Shown piece after piece: positions 8,519-15,740 of a stretch of DNA of 20,586 bases. The notes below the pieces were generated by a model. The model did not search any database. It saw only the letters and a program-made list of their open reading frames with translations, and had not been told where the DNA came from. This DNA is from an uncultured Acetatifactor sp. (GTDB lineage Bacteria > Bacillota > Clostridia > Lachnospirales > Lachnospiraceae). The stretch is taken from the NCBI GenBank assembly GCA_910584435.1, contig CAJUAP010000068.1:1-20586 (forward strand). Reading direction: 5' to 3'. Every line of letters starts with the position of its first letter. Positions within the stretch are counted from its first letter, which is position 1. The position numbers were made by a program, and so were the translations under genes.

Positions 8519-8544
8519 ATATTCATTCTAAACAGGGGGAGAAA

Positions 8545-9246
8545 ATGGAGAGGACAAAGAAAAAGGTACTGTTTCTGGAGGATGAGCCTACAATAAGAGA
8601 AGTGCTGACAGAATATATGTTTCTGTCAGGTTATGAGGTGACAGCAGCAGAGCGTGGAGATACAGCAGTGGAACTTTTGGACAGACAGAGATTCGATCTG
8701 GCAGTTTTGGATATCTGTGTGCCGGGAGTGGACGGGTTTGAGGTGTTAAGGCATATTCGCTCCAAAGAGATGAATATGGGAGTGATTATGCTGACCGCTT
8801 TAGAGGATGAGCGGACCCAGGTTAAGGCGTTTAATCAGTACGCGGATGACTATGTGATAAAACCGGTGTCGCCTCTGATATTGCTGAAGCGGATGGAGAC
8901 TATTCTGCGGCGTGTTGCAGGTAATACAAAAGAACAGGGGGGGACTGGCCTGGTTCTTCAGGAAGAAGCATACTGTGCATTTTACCAGGGGGAGAAGCTG
9001 CCTCTTACATTGAGCGAGTATCTGCTGCTGCATACCCTGTATCAGGAACCGCTGAGGGTGTTTACCAGAGAACAGCTTATTCTGCATATTTTTAATGAAG
9101 ATTATGTCGGCAACGACCGTATTATAGATGCACATGTGAAGAATCTGCGGAAAAAACTTCCTTTTCCCTGTATTAAGACAGTGATAGGAATGGGTTATCA
9201 ATTTGATCAGGAAGCATTCAGAAATGCAGTTCATACGGAGGAATAA
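8545..9246 (+). CDS. OmpR-family response regulator of the exporter-linked system
   Basis: A 233-residue regulator. The receiver domain has the acidic pair LEDEPT, phospho-acceptor Asp56 in LAVLDICVPGVDG, the conserved Thr in IMLTALEDER and the conserved Lys in DDYVIKPVSP. The C-terminal winged helix runs LTLSEYLLLHTLYQEPLRVF, IFNEDYVGNDRIIDAHVKNL, ending VIGMGYQF. The ATG at 8545 is preceded by AGGGGGAG with a short spacer; longer in-frame reading upstream has no ribosome site. The stop codon overlaps the kinase start (TAATG), so both proteins are translationally coupled. The ABC transporter genes downstream carry three TTCAT boxes at 11-nt steps, which I infer to be this regulator's binding sites. 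The arrangement resembles regulators of antimicrobial-peptide resistance transporters. Confidence 0.92.
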   Translation: MERTKKKVLFLEDEPTIREVLTEYMFLSGYEVTAAERGDTAVELLDRQRFDLAVLDICVPGVDGFEVLRHIRSKEMNMGVIMLTALEDERTQVKAFNQYADDYVIKPVSPLILLKRMETILRRVAGNTKEQGGTGLVLQEEAYCAFYQGEKLPLTLSEYLLLHTLYQEPLRVFTREQLILHIFNEDYVGNDRIIDAHVKNLRKKLPFPCIKTVIGMGYQFDQEAFRNAVHTEE

Positions 9247-10913
9247 TGATGGGGCTGGGGCGGAAGAATCTGGTATACAGCTTAATATTGGCCGGGATTA
9301 TGATGCTGTTCCTAGTGGGATATTTTGTGTATATGCTGCCGGCATTGTATGTGGATGCTGTGATGGAGCAGAATCTGAAATCCGTCCGTGAGCAGCACAG
9401 TTCCTATGTACGGAATGGTACTTATGAGGGTGTGGCAGTGAAGAATTCGGCGGCCTGTTTTTCCCTGGAGATTCCCTTTGATGGGGATAAAGTACTTGTT
9501 ACAGGTAAATCCTTTTCTGCTGAAATTGTTGTAAAGGATACACGCCTGTATGAGATTTTGAGCCGGTGCAGGGAGACGCTGAAAGCTTCTTCCATGGAAG
9601 AATCACATTCCATGGAATACTCCGCGTATCTGGGGGAGGAAATCGGTGAGCTGTCGGCTGTATTTAAGGAAGTTATGGAGGAGAATCTGTCCCTGCCTTT
9701 AGAAGTAAAGTTAGTGCATCAGTGGGATGAGGATGAGTTCTCGCATGAATCGTTTCGGATACATTTATATTCCGATAATGTGTGTGTCCTGGAGGCCGGT
9801 GTGGAGGATTCGGCCAATCGCTATACCAATTATATTGCCATGGAACAGAGGGCGGACAGTGTGATATTTACTTATCTGCCTGTTGTGGCGCCTGATATGA
9901 ATGAAATCCGCCCTGTGGTGTTGCGGAGTTTACCAATGCTGGGAGCTGTCATACTGCTGGTGGTGCTGCTGTTTTCCCAGGTGTATTCTAAAGGAATTGT
10001 AGCGCCCATTGTGGCATTAGTGCGGCGTACGGTGGAGATGAAACATGCCGTTTCAGGAAAAGGATGCTCTGCAGAAGGGAAGGAAGAGAGGGATGAAATC
10101 AGGGAGCTGGCGGTTACTTTGGAGGATTTCTATCTGCAGATCAGGGAGAGCATGCGCATGCTGGAAGAGACAAACCGGCAGCTGGCAGAGGAAAATCAAC
10201 GCCAGGAGATATTCCTGAGAGCATCTTCACATCAATTGAAAACACCCATTGCCGCCGCGCTTCTGCTGGTAGAGGGCATGATAAACGAAATCGGCAGATA
10301 CAGGGAATCCAAAGTGTACCTGCCGAAGGTGAAGGAACAGCTTTTGTCCATGCGTAAAATAGTGGAGGATATTCTCTATCTGAATCATTGTACCGAGAAT
10401 ATGCACCCCCAGCAGATAGATTTACAGGAATTTGTACAGGATAAACTTCAAACCTATCAGATTCCGGTTGTGGAGAAAGGAATATCCGTGGAATTCATGG
10501 GAGAGAGCGGATTGAGCGTCTGTACGGATGAAATGGTATTCTCACAGATATTGGATAATCTGCTTTCTAACGGAGTGAAATATACTCCTGCAGGAGGACA
10601 TGTGCAAATCAGCATAAGGCGGACGGGGCAGGAAGAAGGGATAATCATTCCAGAAGAAGGAAGAAACAGTGGGGAGAAGGGAAGAGGGGAGATTAGAATA
10701 GAAAATTCCGGTGCGGCAATTTCGGAAGAACTGCTGCCTCATATTTTTGAACCTTTTGTCAGCGGTGCAAACAGTGCCGGTGATATGGGAACATGCGGCC
10801 ATGGTTTAGGGTTGTATATTGCGTCATACTATGCCGGGAAACTGGGTTTTGATCTTACGGTACAAAATGGCGGAATTGGGGTAATTGCCGTTCTGACGGT
10901 TGCAATTCTTTGA
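9246..10913 (+). CDS. Sensor histidine kinase with large extracellular domain
   Basis: A 555-residue membrane kinase overlapping its regulator by one base (TAATG; a second ATG at 9249 is equally possible). Helix 1 is near residues 8-35 (LVYSLILAGIMMLFLVGYFV). An extracytoplasmic sensor of about 185 residues follows, then helix 2 near 220-245 (SLPMLGAVILLVVLLFSQVY) and a HAMP-like and coiled-coil linker (RMLEETNRQLAEENQRQEIF). The phospho-acceptor is His329 in LRASSHQLKTPIAAALLL, with Gln in place of the usual Glu after His. The ATPase shows LDNLLSNGVKYTPAGG and a G2 box GHGLGLYIAS. The G1 box is weakly conserved (RIENSGAAISEELLPHIFEP). A low-complexity Glu/Gly-rich insertion sits between N and G1 boxes. 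The sensor probably perceives an envelope signal or peptide, inferred from the ABC genes next door. Confidence 0.92.
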   Translation: MMGLGRKNLVYSLILAGIMMLFLVGYFVYMLPALYVDAVMEQNLKSVREQHSSYVRNGTYEGVAVKNSAACFSLEIPFDGDKVLVTGKSFSAEIVVKDTRLYEILSRCRETLKASSMEESHSMEYSAYLGEEIGELSAVFKEVMEENLSLPLEVKLVHQWDEDEFSHESFRIHLYSDNVCVLEAGVEDSANRYTNYIAMEQRADSVIFTYLPVVAPDMNEIRPVVLRSLPMLGAVILLVVLLFSQVYSKGIVAPIVALVRRTVEMKHAVSGKGCSAEGKEERDEIRELAVTLEDFYLQIRESMRMLEETNRQLAEENQRQEIFLRASSHQLKTPIAAALLLVEGMINEIGRYRESKVYLPKVKEQLLSMRKIVEDILYLNHCTENMHPQQIDLQEFVQDKLQTYQIPVVEKGISVEFMGESGLSVCTDEMVFSQILDNLLSNGVKYTPAGGHVQISIRRTGQEEGIIIPEEGRNSGEKGRGEIRIENSGAAISEELLPHIFEPFVSGANSAGDMGTCGHGLGLYIASYYAGKLGFDLTVQNGGIGVIAVLTVAIL

Positions 10914-10937
10914 AAAAATCTATAAACTCTATAAACA

Positions 10938-10980
10938 TTCATTTGGTCTTCATCTGAAATTCATACGAATCTGATAAAAT
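10938..10980 (+). promoter_or_regulatory. Regulator-boxed promoter of the ABC transporter
   Basis: TTCAT occurs at 10938, 10949 and 10960, exactly 11 nt apart, one helical turn, the classical spacing of OmpR/PhoB-family direct-repeat operators. Ten bases after the third box starts TAAAAT (10975-10980), preceded by TG at 10972-10973, giving an extended -10 (TGnTAAAAT). No good -35 exists at the right distance, and the boxes cover that place, as expected for activator-dependent promoters. A 9-bp direct repeat TCTATAAAC doubled at about 10919-10936 lies just upstream. The response regulator at 8545-9246 is the obvious candidate to bind; that is inference. Confidence 0.6.
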
Positions 10981-11001
10981 AATCCTATCCTTAAAAACAA
11001 G

Positions 11002-11060
11002 CAAATGCAAAGCCTGGCAAATGGAAAAACGAACAAATGCAAAACCAGGCAAATAGAAGA
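11002..11060 (+). repeat. Two-copy imperfect direct repeat in the ABC leader
   Basis: CAAATGCAAAGCCTGGCAAA starting at 11002 recurs as CAAATGCAAAACCAGGCAAA starting at 11034, a 32-bp period with similarity over about 27 bp. It lies in the predicted transcript leader between the -10 at 10975 and the ATPase start at 11086. It could be a recent tandem duplication or a leader element. No stable hairpin is obvious. Confidence 0.5.
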
Positions 11061-11085
11061 AATATCAGAGGAGGAAATGAGATCT

Positions 11086-11949
11086 ATGTTGTTATCCATT
11101 GAAAATTTAGTTGTAAAGTATGGAGCCAATACTGCGTTGTCCATTGCGGAACCGATTGTGATTGAAGAGGGAGATCGCATAGGGGTGATCGGTTCCAATG
11201 GAGCGGGGAAAAGCACTTTGGCCAAGTGCATTCTGGGACTTGTGCCGTATCAGGGAACTATCCGGACCTGCCTGAAACCGGAGCAGATGGCAGTGCACAT
11301 GCAGTTTAACGAATATACGGATGCCATGCAGACCAGGTATATTATGGAGGCAGTACTTGGAACGAAGATATCCGAAAATAAGAAATTGCAGGATTTAATT
11401 ACATACTTTGAATTTGAAGACTGCCTGAGAAAAAAATATACAAAGCTTTCGGGCGGCCAGAAACAAAGATTTACGATTATTATGGTCTTGATGCAGGAGG
11501 CGGCATTAACGCTGTATGATGAGGTTACATCAGGACTGGACTTTGAGACCAGGCAGAGATTGGTGGAGAAGCTGGTAGAATGGTATCAGGACAAGGAGGA
11601 GAGTCTGCTCATTGTGTCTCATTATTATGAAGAATTGGAGCAGTTAGCGGATAAACTGCTGATTCTGGACAAAGGAAAGGTTCTTGTCTATGGCAGAAAG
11701 GATGAGTTATTCCGAAAATATTGCGGCAGGGCAGTCATTATAGCCGATTATTCGGAGAAAAATGCAAAGGTTCTTGAGAACTACGAGAAGCTGGCTTCAC
11801 CGGCGCATTTGATTGCCATTTCCTGTGACAGTGAGGAGAAGGAAATGGAACTTACCAGGCTGCTTTTGGAAAATAATATAAATTACAAAAGAAGCAACAG
11901 TGATATTGAAATTATTTATATGAATGCCAAGCGAACTTGCTCGCTTTAG
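11086..11949 (+). CDS. ABC transporter ATP-binding protein
   Basis: A 287-residue cytoplasmic ATPase that would drive the membrane protein encoded at 12201-13001. It has Walker A GSNGAGKST with Lys42, signature LSGGQKQR, Walker B LTLYDEVTSGLD and the switch histidine in LLIVSHYYEEL. A C-terminal extension of about 70 residues follows (from VLVYGRKDELF on), as in many drug or peptide exporter ATPases. I chose the ATG at 11086; AGGAGG at 11069-11074 gives an 11-nt spacer, while the ATG at 11077 would be only 2 nt from it. The promoter with TTCAT boxes lies just upstream. The last residues run into a stem-loop (11933-11947), so the final few amino acids NAKRTCSL could have been added by an inserted sequence. 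Confidence 0.9.
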   Translation: MLLSIENLVVKYGANTALSIAEPIVIEEGDRIGVIGSNGAGKSTLAKCILGLVPYQGTIRTCLKPEQMAVHMQFNEYTDAMQTRYIMEAVLGTKISENKKLQDLITYFEFEDCLRKKYTKLSGGQKQRFTIIMVLMQEAALTLYDEVTSGLDFETRQRLVEKLVEWYQDKEESLLIVSHYYEELEQLADKLLILDKGKVLVYGRKDELFRKYCGRAVIIADYSEKNAKVLENYEKLASPAHLIAISCDSEEKEMELTRLLLENNINYKRSNSDIEIIYMNAKRTCSL

Positions 11950-12113
11950 GCAGACATTCGTCCAAGCGCATCCTTTGCTTTTTGTTTGCACCAGTGCATG
12001 TATTGTTTGTGACGTCTGCGTCAGTATGACAGAAAGTGTGAGAAGAAATTTTAAGACGCCAAAGAGGGGGCATATCCTTTTAGCGGCATGGCTGGATGTG
12101 TATAGTGAAGGGT
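11931..12113 (+). repeat. Inverted-repeat-rich spacer splitting the ABC operon, possible dispersed element
   Basis: The 250 nt between the ATPase and permease contain several small perfect stems: AAGCGA/TCGCTT (loop ACTTGC, about 11933-11947, overlapping the ATPase stop), TGCAC/GTGCA (about 11985-12000) and TGACG/CGTCA (loop TCTG, 12010-12023). A further 6-bp stem GCCGGA/TCCGGC lies at about 12168-12189 just before the permease start. A short frame of 63 codons overlaps the ATPase end but has no ribosome site and is not called. ATPase and permease genes of such pairs normally touch, so this stretch looks inserted. Whether it recurs elsewhere in the genome cannot be seen from one window. Confidence 0.4.
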
Positions 12114-12200
12114 AAGGAATGGGAAATAGAAATAGTGGTAACAGGAAATAGTAAGAATGGAGGTTGAGCCGGAGTACGAAATATCCGGCAAGATGATAGA

Positions 12201-13001
12201 ATGGCAAAAACAATAGAAAAAAAGAGAAGTTTGATTTCAGGGCAAATGCTGCTTTATGAGTTCCGTAATGTGATTGGCAATCCGTATGTGCATATCTTTG
12301 GAGTAGGAATGCCGATTATGATGATGGTGTTGATATGCCGTGTAGTAGGAACTGAAATTACGGATGCTGCAATACTTGCCGACACTGTGACAGCTGTTTT
12401 CCTTGGAATCGGCACCATGATACCTATGGCAACGGTATTGATAGGATACGGGGTGAATCGTGCCAGGGAGCTTGAGAAAGAGATTCCGCTGAGGATGGAG
12501 CTGTTTGGTATCAGGACAATTGTCACATTGTGTAATAATGCATTAGCGGAACTCATCTATATGTTGATTTCTTTTGTGTTATATTTTGCAGCGGGATTTG
12601 CGGTAGTGGGTGTGGAAGCACCGAAAATGTCAGGGCTGGTTATTTATATGATCTGCATTTTGGTATTGAGTGCCATTATGTTCTGTCTGGCATATGCCAT
12701 TTCCGGTCTTTTGAAGAAATTTGGCGCTACCTATTGTGTGACGATGCTTTTATATTTTGGATTTATGGTTCTTGGCGGAATGATGGGAATTACTTATGAT
12801 AATATGCCGGAGGGATTGCAGATAGCTGCACAAATGCTGCCGATTACTTATATTAACAGGGATTTCCATACAGTGTGGAAGGGGGAGAGCTATAATTATG
12901 TACCAATGCTGCAGTCATATCTGCTGCTTGCTGCCGTGACAGGAATTCTGCTTTTTATTTTGTTAAAGAAAACGGCAAGGATAAAGCATTTTCAGCGTTA
13001 G
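12201..13001 (+). CDS. ABC-2 type transporter permease
   Basis: A 266-residue integral membrane protein with six predicted helices: VHIFGVGMPIMMMVLI, a helix around ADTVTAVFLGIGTMIPMATV, LAELIYMLISFVLYFAAGF, VIYMICILVLSAIMFCLAY, VTMLLYFGFMVLGGMMG and LLLAAVTGILLFILL. Between the fifth and sixth is the MLPITYINRDFHTVWKG loop that is characteristic of ABC-2 exporters. It is the presumed partner of the ATPase at 11086-11949, moving an unknown substrate outward, plausibly an antimicrobial or a peptide. The ribosome site before ATG 12201 is weak and a 6-bp stem (12168-12189) lies close by, so translation may be controlled or inefficient. No gene for a further subunit is present. Confidence 0.85.
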   Translation: MAKTIEKKRSLISGQMLLYEFRNVIGNPYVHIFGVGMPIMMMVLICRVVGTEITDAAILADTVTAVFLGIGTMIPMATVLIGYGVNRARELEKEIPLRMELFGIRTIVTLCNNALAELIYMLISFVLYFAAGFAVVGVEAPKMSGLVIYMICILVLSAIMFCLAYAISGLLKKFGATYCVTMLLYFGFMVLGGMMGITYDNMPEGLQIAAQMLPITYINRDFHTVWKGESYNYVPMLQSYLLLAAVTGILLFILLKKTARIKHFQR

Positions 13002-13142
13002 GATTGATAAGGGTATCCATCCGGACAGTGTCAAGAGGCGTATACATCTGCGTAGTAAGCGGATATTTATATAAGGAAATTTGATGCTGGGAGGATGGAT
13101 GCTCTCACACTGAAAAACTGCGAAAATTCAGGAGGTTGTAAA

Positions 13143-15740
13143 ATGAAGAGGCCATTATTGGCGGCCGCATTGTGTGTTGTCTTAATTACTGCAATGCGGC
13201 TGGAAATGGGTGGAATGGAGAAGATACGTCCGGACTGCATCAGCATGAGAACATTAGAGGCATATACCACATTGCTTGTCACCGGACAGGTATATCAAAA
13301 AGACGAGCAATCTGTCTATCTGAAGTCTGTTATCTTATCTGCTCCGAATGCCATCGGACAGTCAGCCGGAAGTTCCTGGCAGGAAGACATACCGCAGGAA
13401 AGTATATCACAGGGAAACTTATCACGGGAAAGTATATCACAGGGAAACCTATCACAGGGAATCATATCACGGGAAAGTACATCACAGGGAAACCTATCAC
13501 AGGAAGTCATATCATGGGGAAATATCTCCGGGAAACTCACAAAAGAAAGTACACTATTGAATGCAAGTGAAATACATATGGCAGAAAATCTGATATGTGA
13601 GACAGATGCAGCAGTGGAGCTGCCCATGGGAAGCTGGGTGGCAGTCAGAGGTGAATTTCTGCCCTTTTCTTCTGCGACAAATCCCGGAGAATTTGATGCC
13701 GCCGTTTATTACAGAACATTGGGAATTGGAGGAAAGCTGCGGAAAACGTCCATTTTATCCACGGGAGAAGGGGAATGGCCGGTGAGGGAATGGCTTTATC
13801 AGTTGAAATGTCTCTGCAGAAAGCGGTTATATGCGGTATTTCCGGATCAGGAGGCGGCAATTATGAGTGCATTGCTTTTGGGTGATAAAAATGCTCTGGA
13901 CAATGAAGTGAAGGAGATGTATCAGAGAAACGGCATTTTGCATATATTCAGTATATCGTCATTACATATTACCATAGTTGGTATGGGTATTTACAAATTA
14001 CTGCGCAAGGCGGGAATACCAATATTGCCTGCATCGATGGCTGGCAGTCTGCTGCTGATTTTGTATGGCTGTATGACGGGGTTCGGGGTATCCGCGTGCA
14101 GAGCAATCGGGATGTATTTGCTCAGGATGCTGGCAGAAGTAGTGGGAAGAACCTATGATTTACTGACGGCATTGGGAGTAATGGCGGCAGTGATGGTGAT
14201 TCAGAACCCTTACTATCTGCAGAATGGCGGATTTCTGCTGTCCTTTACTTCTGTCATGGGAATAGGAGTAGTATTCCCGGCATTGAAACCGGAGAGGGCA
14301 TGGGAAATAGAGAATCAAAGACAAGAGAGAAGAGAAAACCTTCCTTTGCGGCCGGGAGTTATGTCTAAGTGTAAGATACTCAGGAAGAATCATAAACAGA
14401 CTTCCAAAAGAAATAGGAAGAGCTGGGTGGAGCAATTTCATGATGCCGCTTTCGCCGGTTTATCTATTACATTGACCACGCTTCCCGTACAATTATGGCT
14501 CTATTATGAGATTCCGACCTATTCTGTCCTCTTAAATCTGTTCGTTATTCCTTTTTTAAAACCTATGATGATATCGGGTATTATGACATTACTGCCGGGA
14601 CTGGGGTGGCTGTCATGTATGAATCATATCATTTTAAAAGGCTATGAATTTTTCTGCCATTTTTGTGAAAATCTGCCGTTTCATACCTGGAATCCAGGCT
14701 GCCCGAAGCCCTGGCAGATAGCGGTATACTATATGCTGCTGCTGGCAGTGGCGGTCTGCAGATATTATCAGAAAGCAATCCGCAGAAACAGAGACAGAGG
14801 GTGGTACAGGGATAAGGAGAAGAGTAAGGATAAAATCGGATGCGAGGCGATGACCTTCATCAGTACATTGGTATTATGTGCAGCCGTATTGTTAATGGGT
14901 ATCGGACCGGCGAGAACGGATTGTGTTACATTTCTGGATGTGGGGCAGGGGGATTGCATTTTGGTTCGGACAGCTTCGGGACAGACATACCTTTTTGACT
15001 GTGGAAGCAGCAGCCGGAGCAGTGTTGGAAAATATGTATTGATTCCCTATCTGAAATATTGCGGGATACATGTCATTGATGCGGTATTTCTGTCGCATCC
15101 GGATGCAGATCATGTAAACGGCGCTTTGGAATTGCTTTCGTCAGGTACAGAAGAAGGAATTGCAGTGAGACAGCTGCTTCTGCCAGCCATAGAGAAGGAG
15201 GCAAGAGAAGAGCAGTTCGGTGAACTGCTGCAGACGGCAGAAAGGGCCAATGCACAGGGAAGTGATATTATGGTTGGGTATCTGGCAGCAGGAGATACAT
15301 GGAATTGTGGCAGTGCAGCATTTACCTGTCTGCATCCCGGCGCGGAATACAGCAGCAGTGAAGCCAACGCCTATTCGGAGTGCTTTTATGTGGAATTTCC
15401 ACAGTGGACACTGCTTTTGACAGGAGATGTGGAAGGAAGGGGAGAGGCGGCGCTTTTAGATGAACTGGCGGCAAGGAAGATTCAGCAGATTACTGTGCTG
15501 AAAGCAGCGCATCACGGTTCCCGTAATGCATCCTCTGAGGCGCTGCTCTGCCAGATATCCCCCAGGCTGACAGTAATTTCCTGCGGCAGAAACAATCGCT
15601 ATGGACATCCCCATCAGGAGCTTCTGGAGCGATTGGAACAAACCGATACTTATATTATGCAGACGGCGCAATCAGGCGCTGTCACAATTACTTGTGAAAG
15701 AGGTAATCTCAGGGTATCCTATTGTTCGGCTGTAAAATGA
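13143..15740 (+). CDS. comEC: ComEC/Rec2-type DNA internalization channel protein
   Basis: An 865-residue membrane protein of the ComEC family, which in transformation passes single-stranded DNA through the membrane. An N-terminal helix is followed by an OB-like DUF4131 region (about 30-200). A ten-unit pentapeptide repeat is inserted at residues 80-129. Next is the multi-helix competence domain (from GDKNALDNEVKEMYQRNGIL, then IFSISSLHITIVG; most homologues have Gly where Ser precedes Leu-His). A basic cytoplasmic insertion lies near 395-430. The C-terminal metallo-beta-lactamase domain shows FLDVGQGDC (Asp599), SHPDADHVNG (His652), LTGDVEG and AAHHGSRNA. The ATG at 13143 follows AGGAGG with a 7-nt spacer. 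Its end overlaps the convergent glucosyltransferase gene by 22 bp. Longer than typical 700-800 residue homologues mainly because of the two insertions. Confidence 0.92.
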   Translation: MKRPLLAAALCVVLITAMRLEMGGMEKIRPDCISMRTLEAYTTLLVTGQVYQKDEQSVYLKSVILSAPNAIGQSAGSSWQEDIPQESISQGNLSRESISQGNLSQGIISRESTSQGNLSQEVISWGNISGKLTKESTLLNASEIHMAENLICETDAAVELPMGSWVAVRGEFLPFSSATNPGEFDAAVYYRTLGIGGKLRKTSILSTGEGEWPVREWLYQLKCLCRKRLYAVFPDQEAAIMSALLLGDKNALDNEVKEMYQRNGILHIFSISSLHITIVGMGIYKLLRKAGIPILPASMAGSLLLILYGCMTGFGVSACRAIGMYLLRMLAEVVGRTYDLLTALGVMAAVMVIQNPYYLQNGGFLLSFTSVMGIGVVFPALKPERAWEIENQRQERRENLPLRPGVMSKCKILRKNHKQTSKRNRKSWVEQFHDAAFAGLSITLTTLPVQLWLYYEIPTYSVLLNLFVIPFLKPMMISGIMTLLPGLGWLSCMNHIILKGYEFFCHFCENLPFHTWNPGCPKPWQIAVYYMLLLAVAVCRYYQKAIRRNRDRGWYRDKEKSKDKIGCEAMTFISTLVLCAAVLLMGIGPARTDCVTFLDVGQGDCILVRTASGQTYLFDCGSSSRSSVGKYVLIPYLKYCGIHVIDAVFLSHPDADHVNGALELLSSGTEEGIAVRQLLLPAIEKEAREEQFGELLQTAERANAQGSDIMVGYLAAGDTWNCGSAAFTCLHPGAEYSSSEANAYSECFYVEFPQWTLLLTGDVEGRGEAALLDELAARKIQQITVLKAAHHGSRNASSEALLCQISPRLTVISCGRNNRYGHPHQELLERLEQTDTYIMQTAQSGAVTITCERGNLRVSYCSAVK
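13380..13529 (+). repeat. Ten tandem 15-bp units inside comEC
   Basis: Ten contiguous 15-nt units (starts 13380, 13395 and so on to 13515) with consensus CAGGGAAACCTATCA and a sister form CGGGAAAGTATATCA encode pentapeptides such as QESIS, QGNLS, RESIS, QGIIS and RESTS. Units alternate partly in 30-bp pairs, suggesting duplication of doublets. The edge units (QEDIP, WGNIS) are degenerate. As 15 is divisible by 3, copy-number change would keep the frame. The polar Gln/Ser/Asn-rich stretch sits in the OB-like N-terminal domain and is probably a flexible surface loop. Confidence 0.9.

Noticed and set aside
11924..12115. Small plus-strand protein of 63 residues between ATPase and permease
   Set aside because: It overlaps the ATPase end in another frame and has no ribosome site; the DNA is better described as an inverted-repeat-rich spacer.
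11086..13001. Named bacitracin or lantibiotic resistance operon
   Set aside because: The layout fits such modules, but neither the permease size nor any residue identifies the substrate, so no gene symbol is given.
13172..13627. Alternative frames across the comEC repeat on both strands
   Set aside because: A 15-bp repeat stays open in several frames automatically; only the comEC frame continues into conserved domains.
4217..15740. A complete natural transformation system
   Set aside because: Only ComEA-like and ComEC-like proteins are present; pilus, helicase and DNA-processing genes are not in the window.
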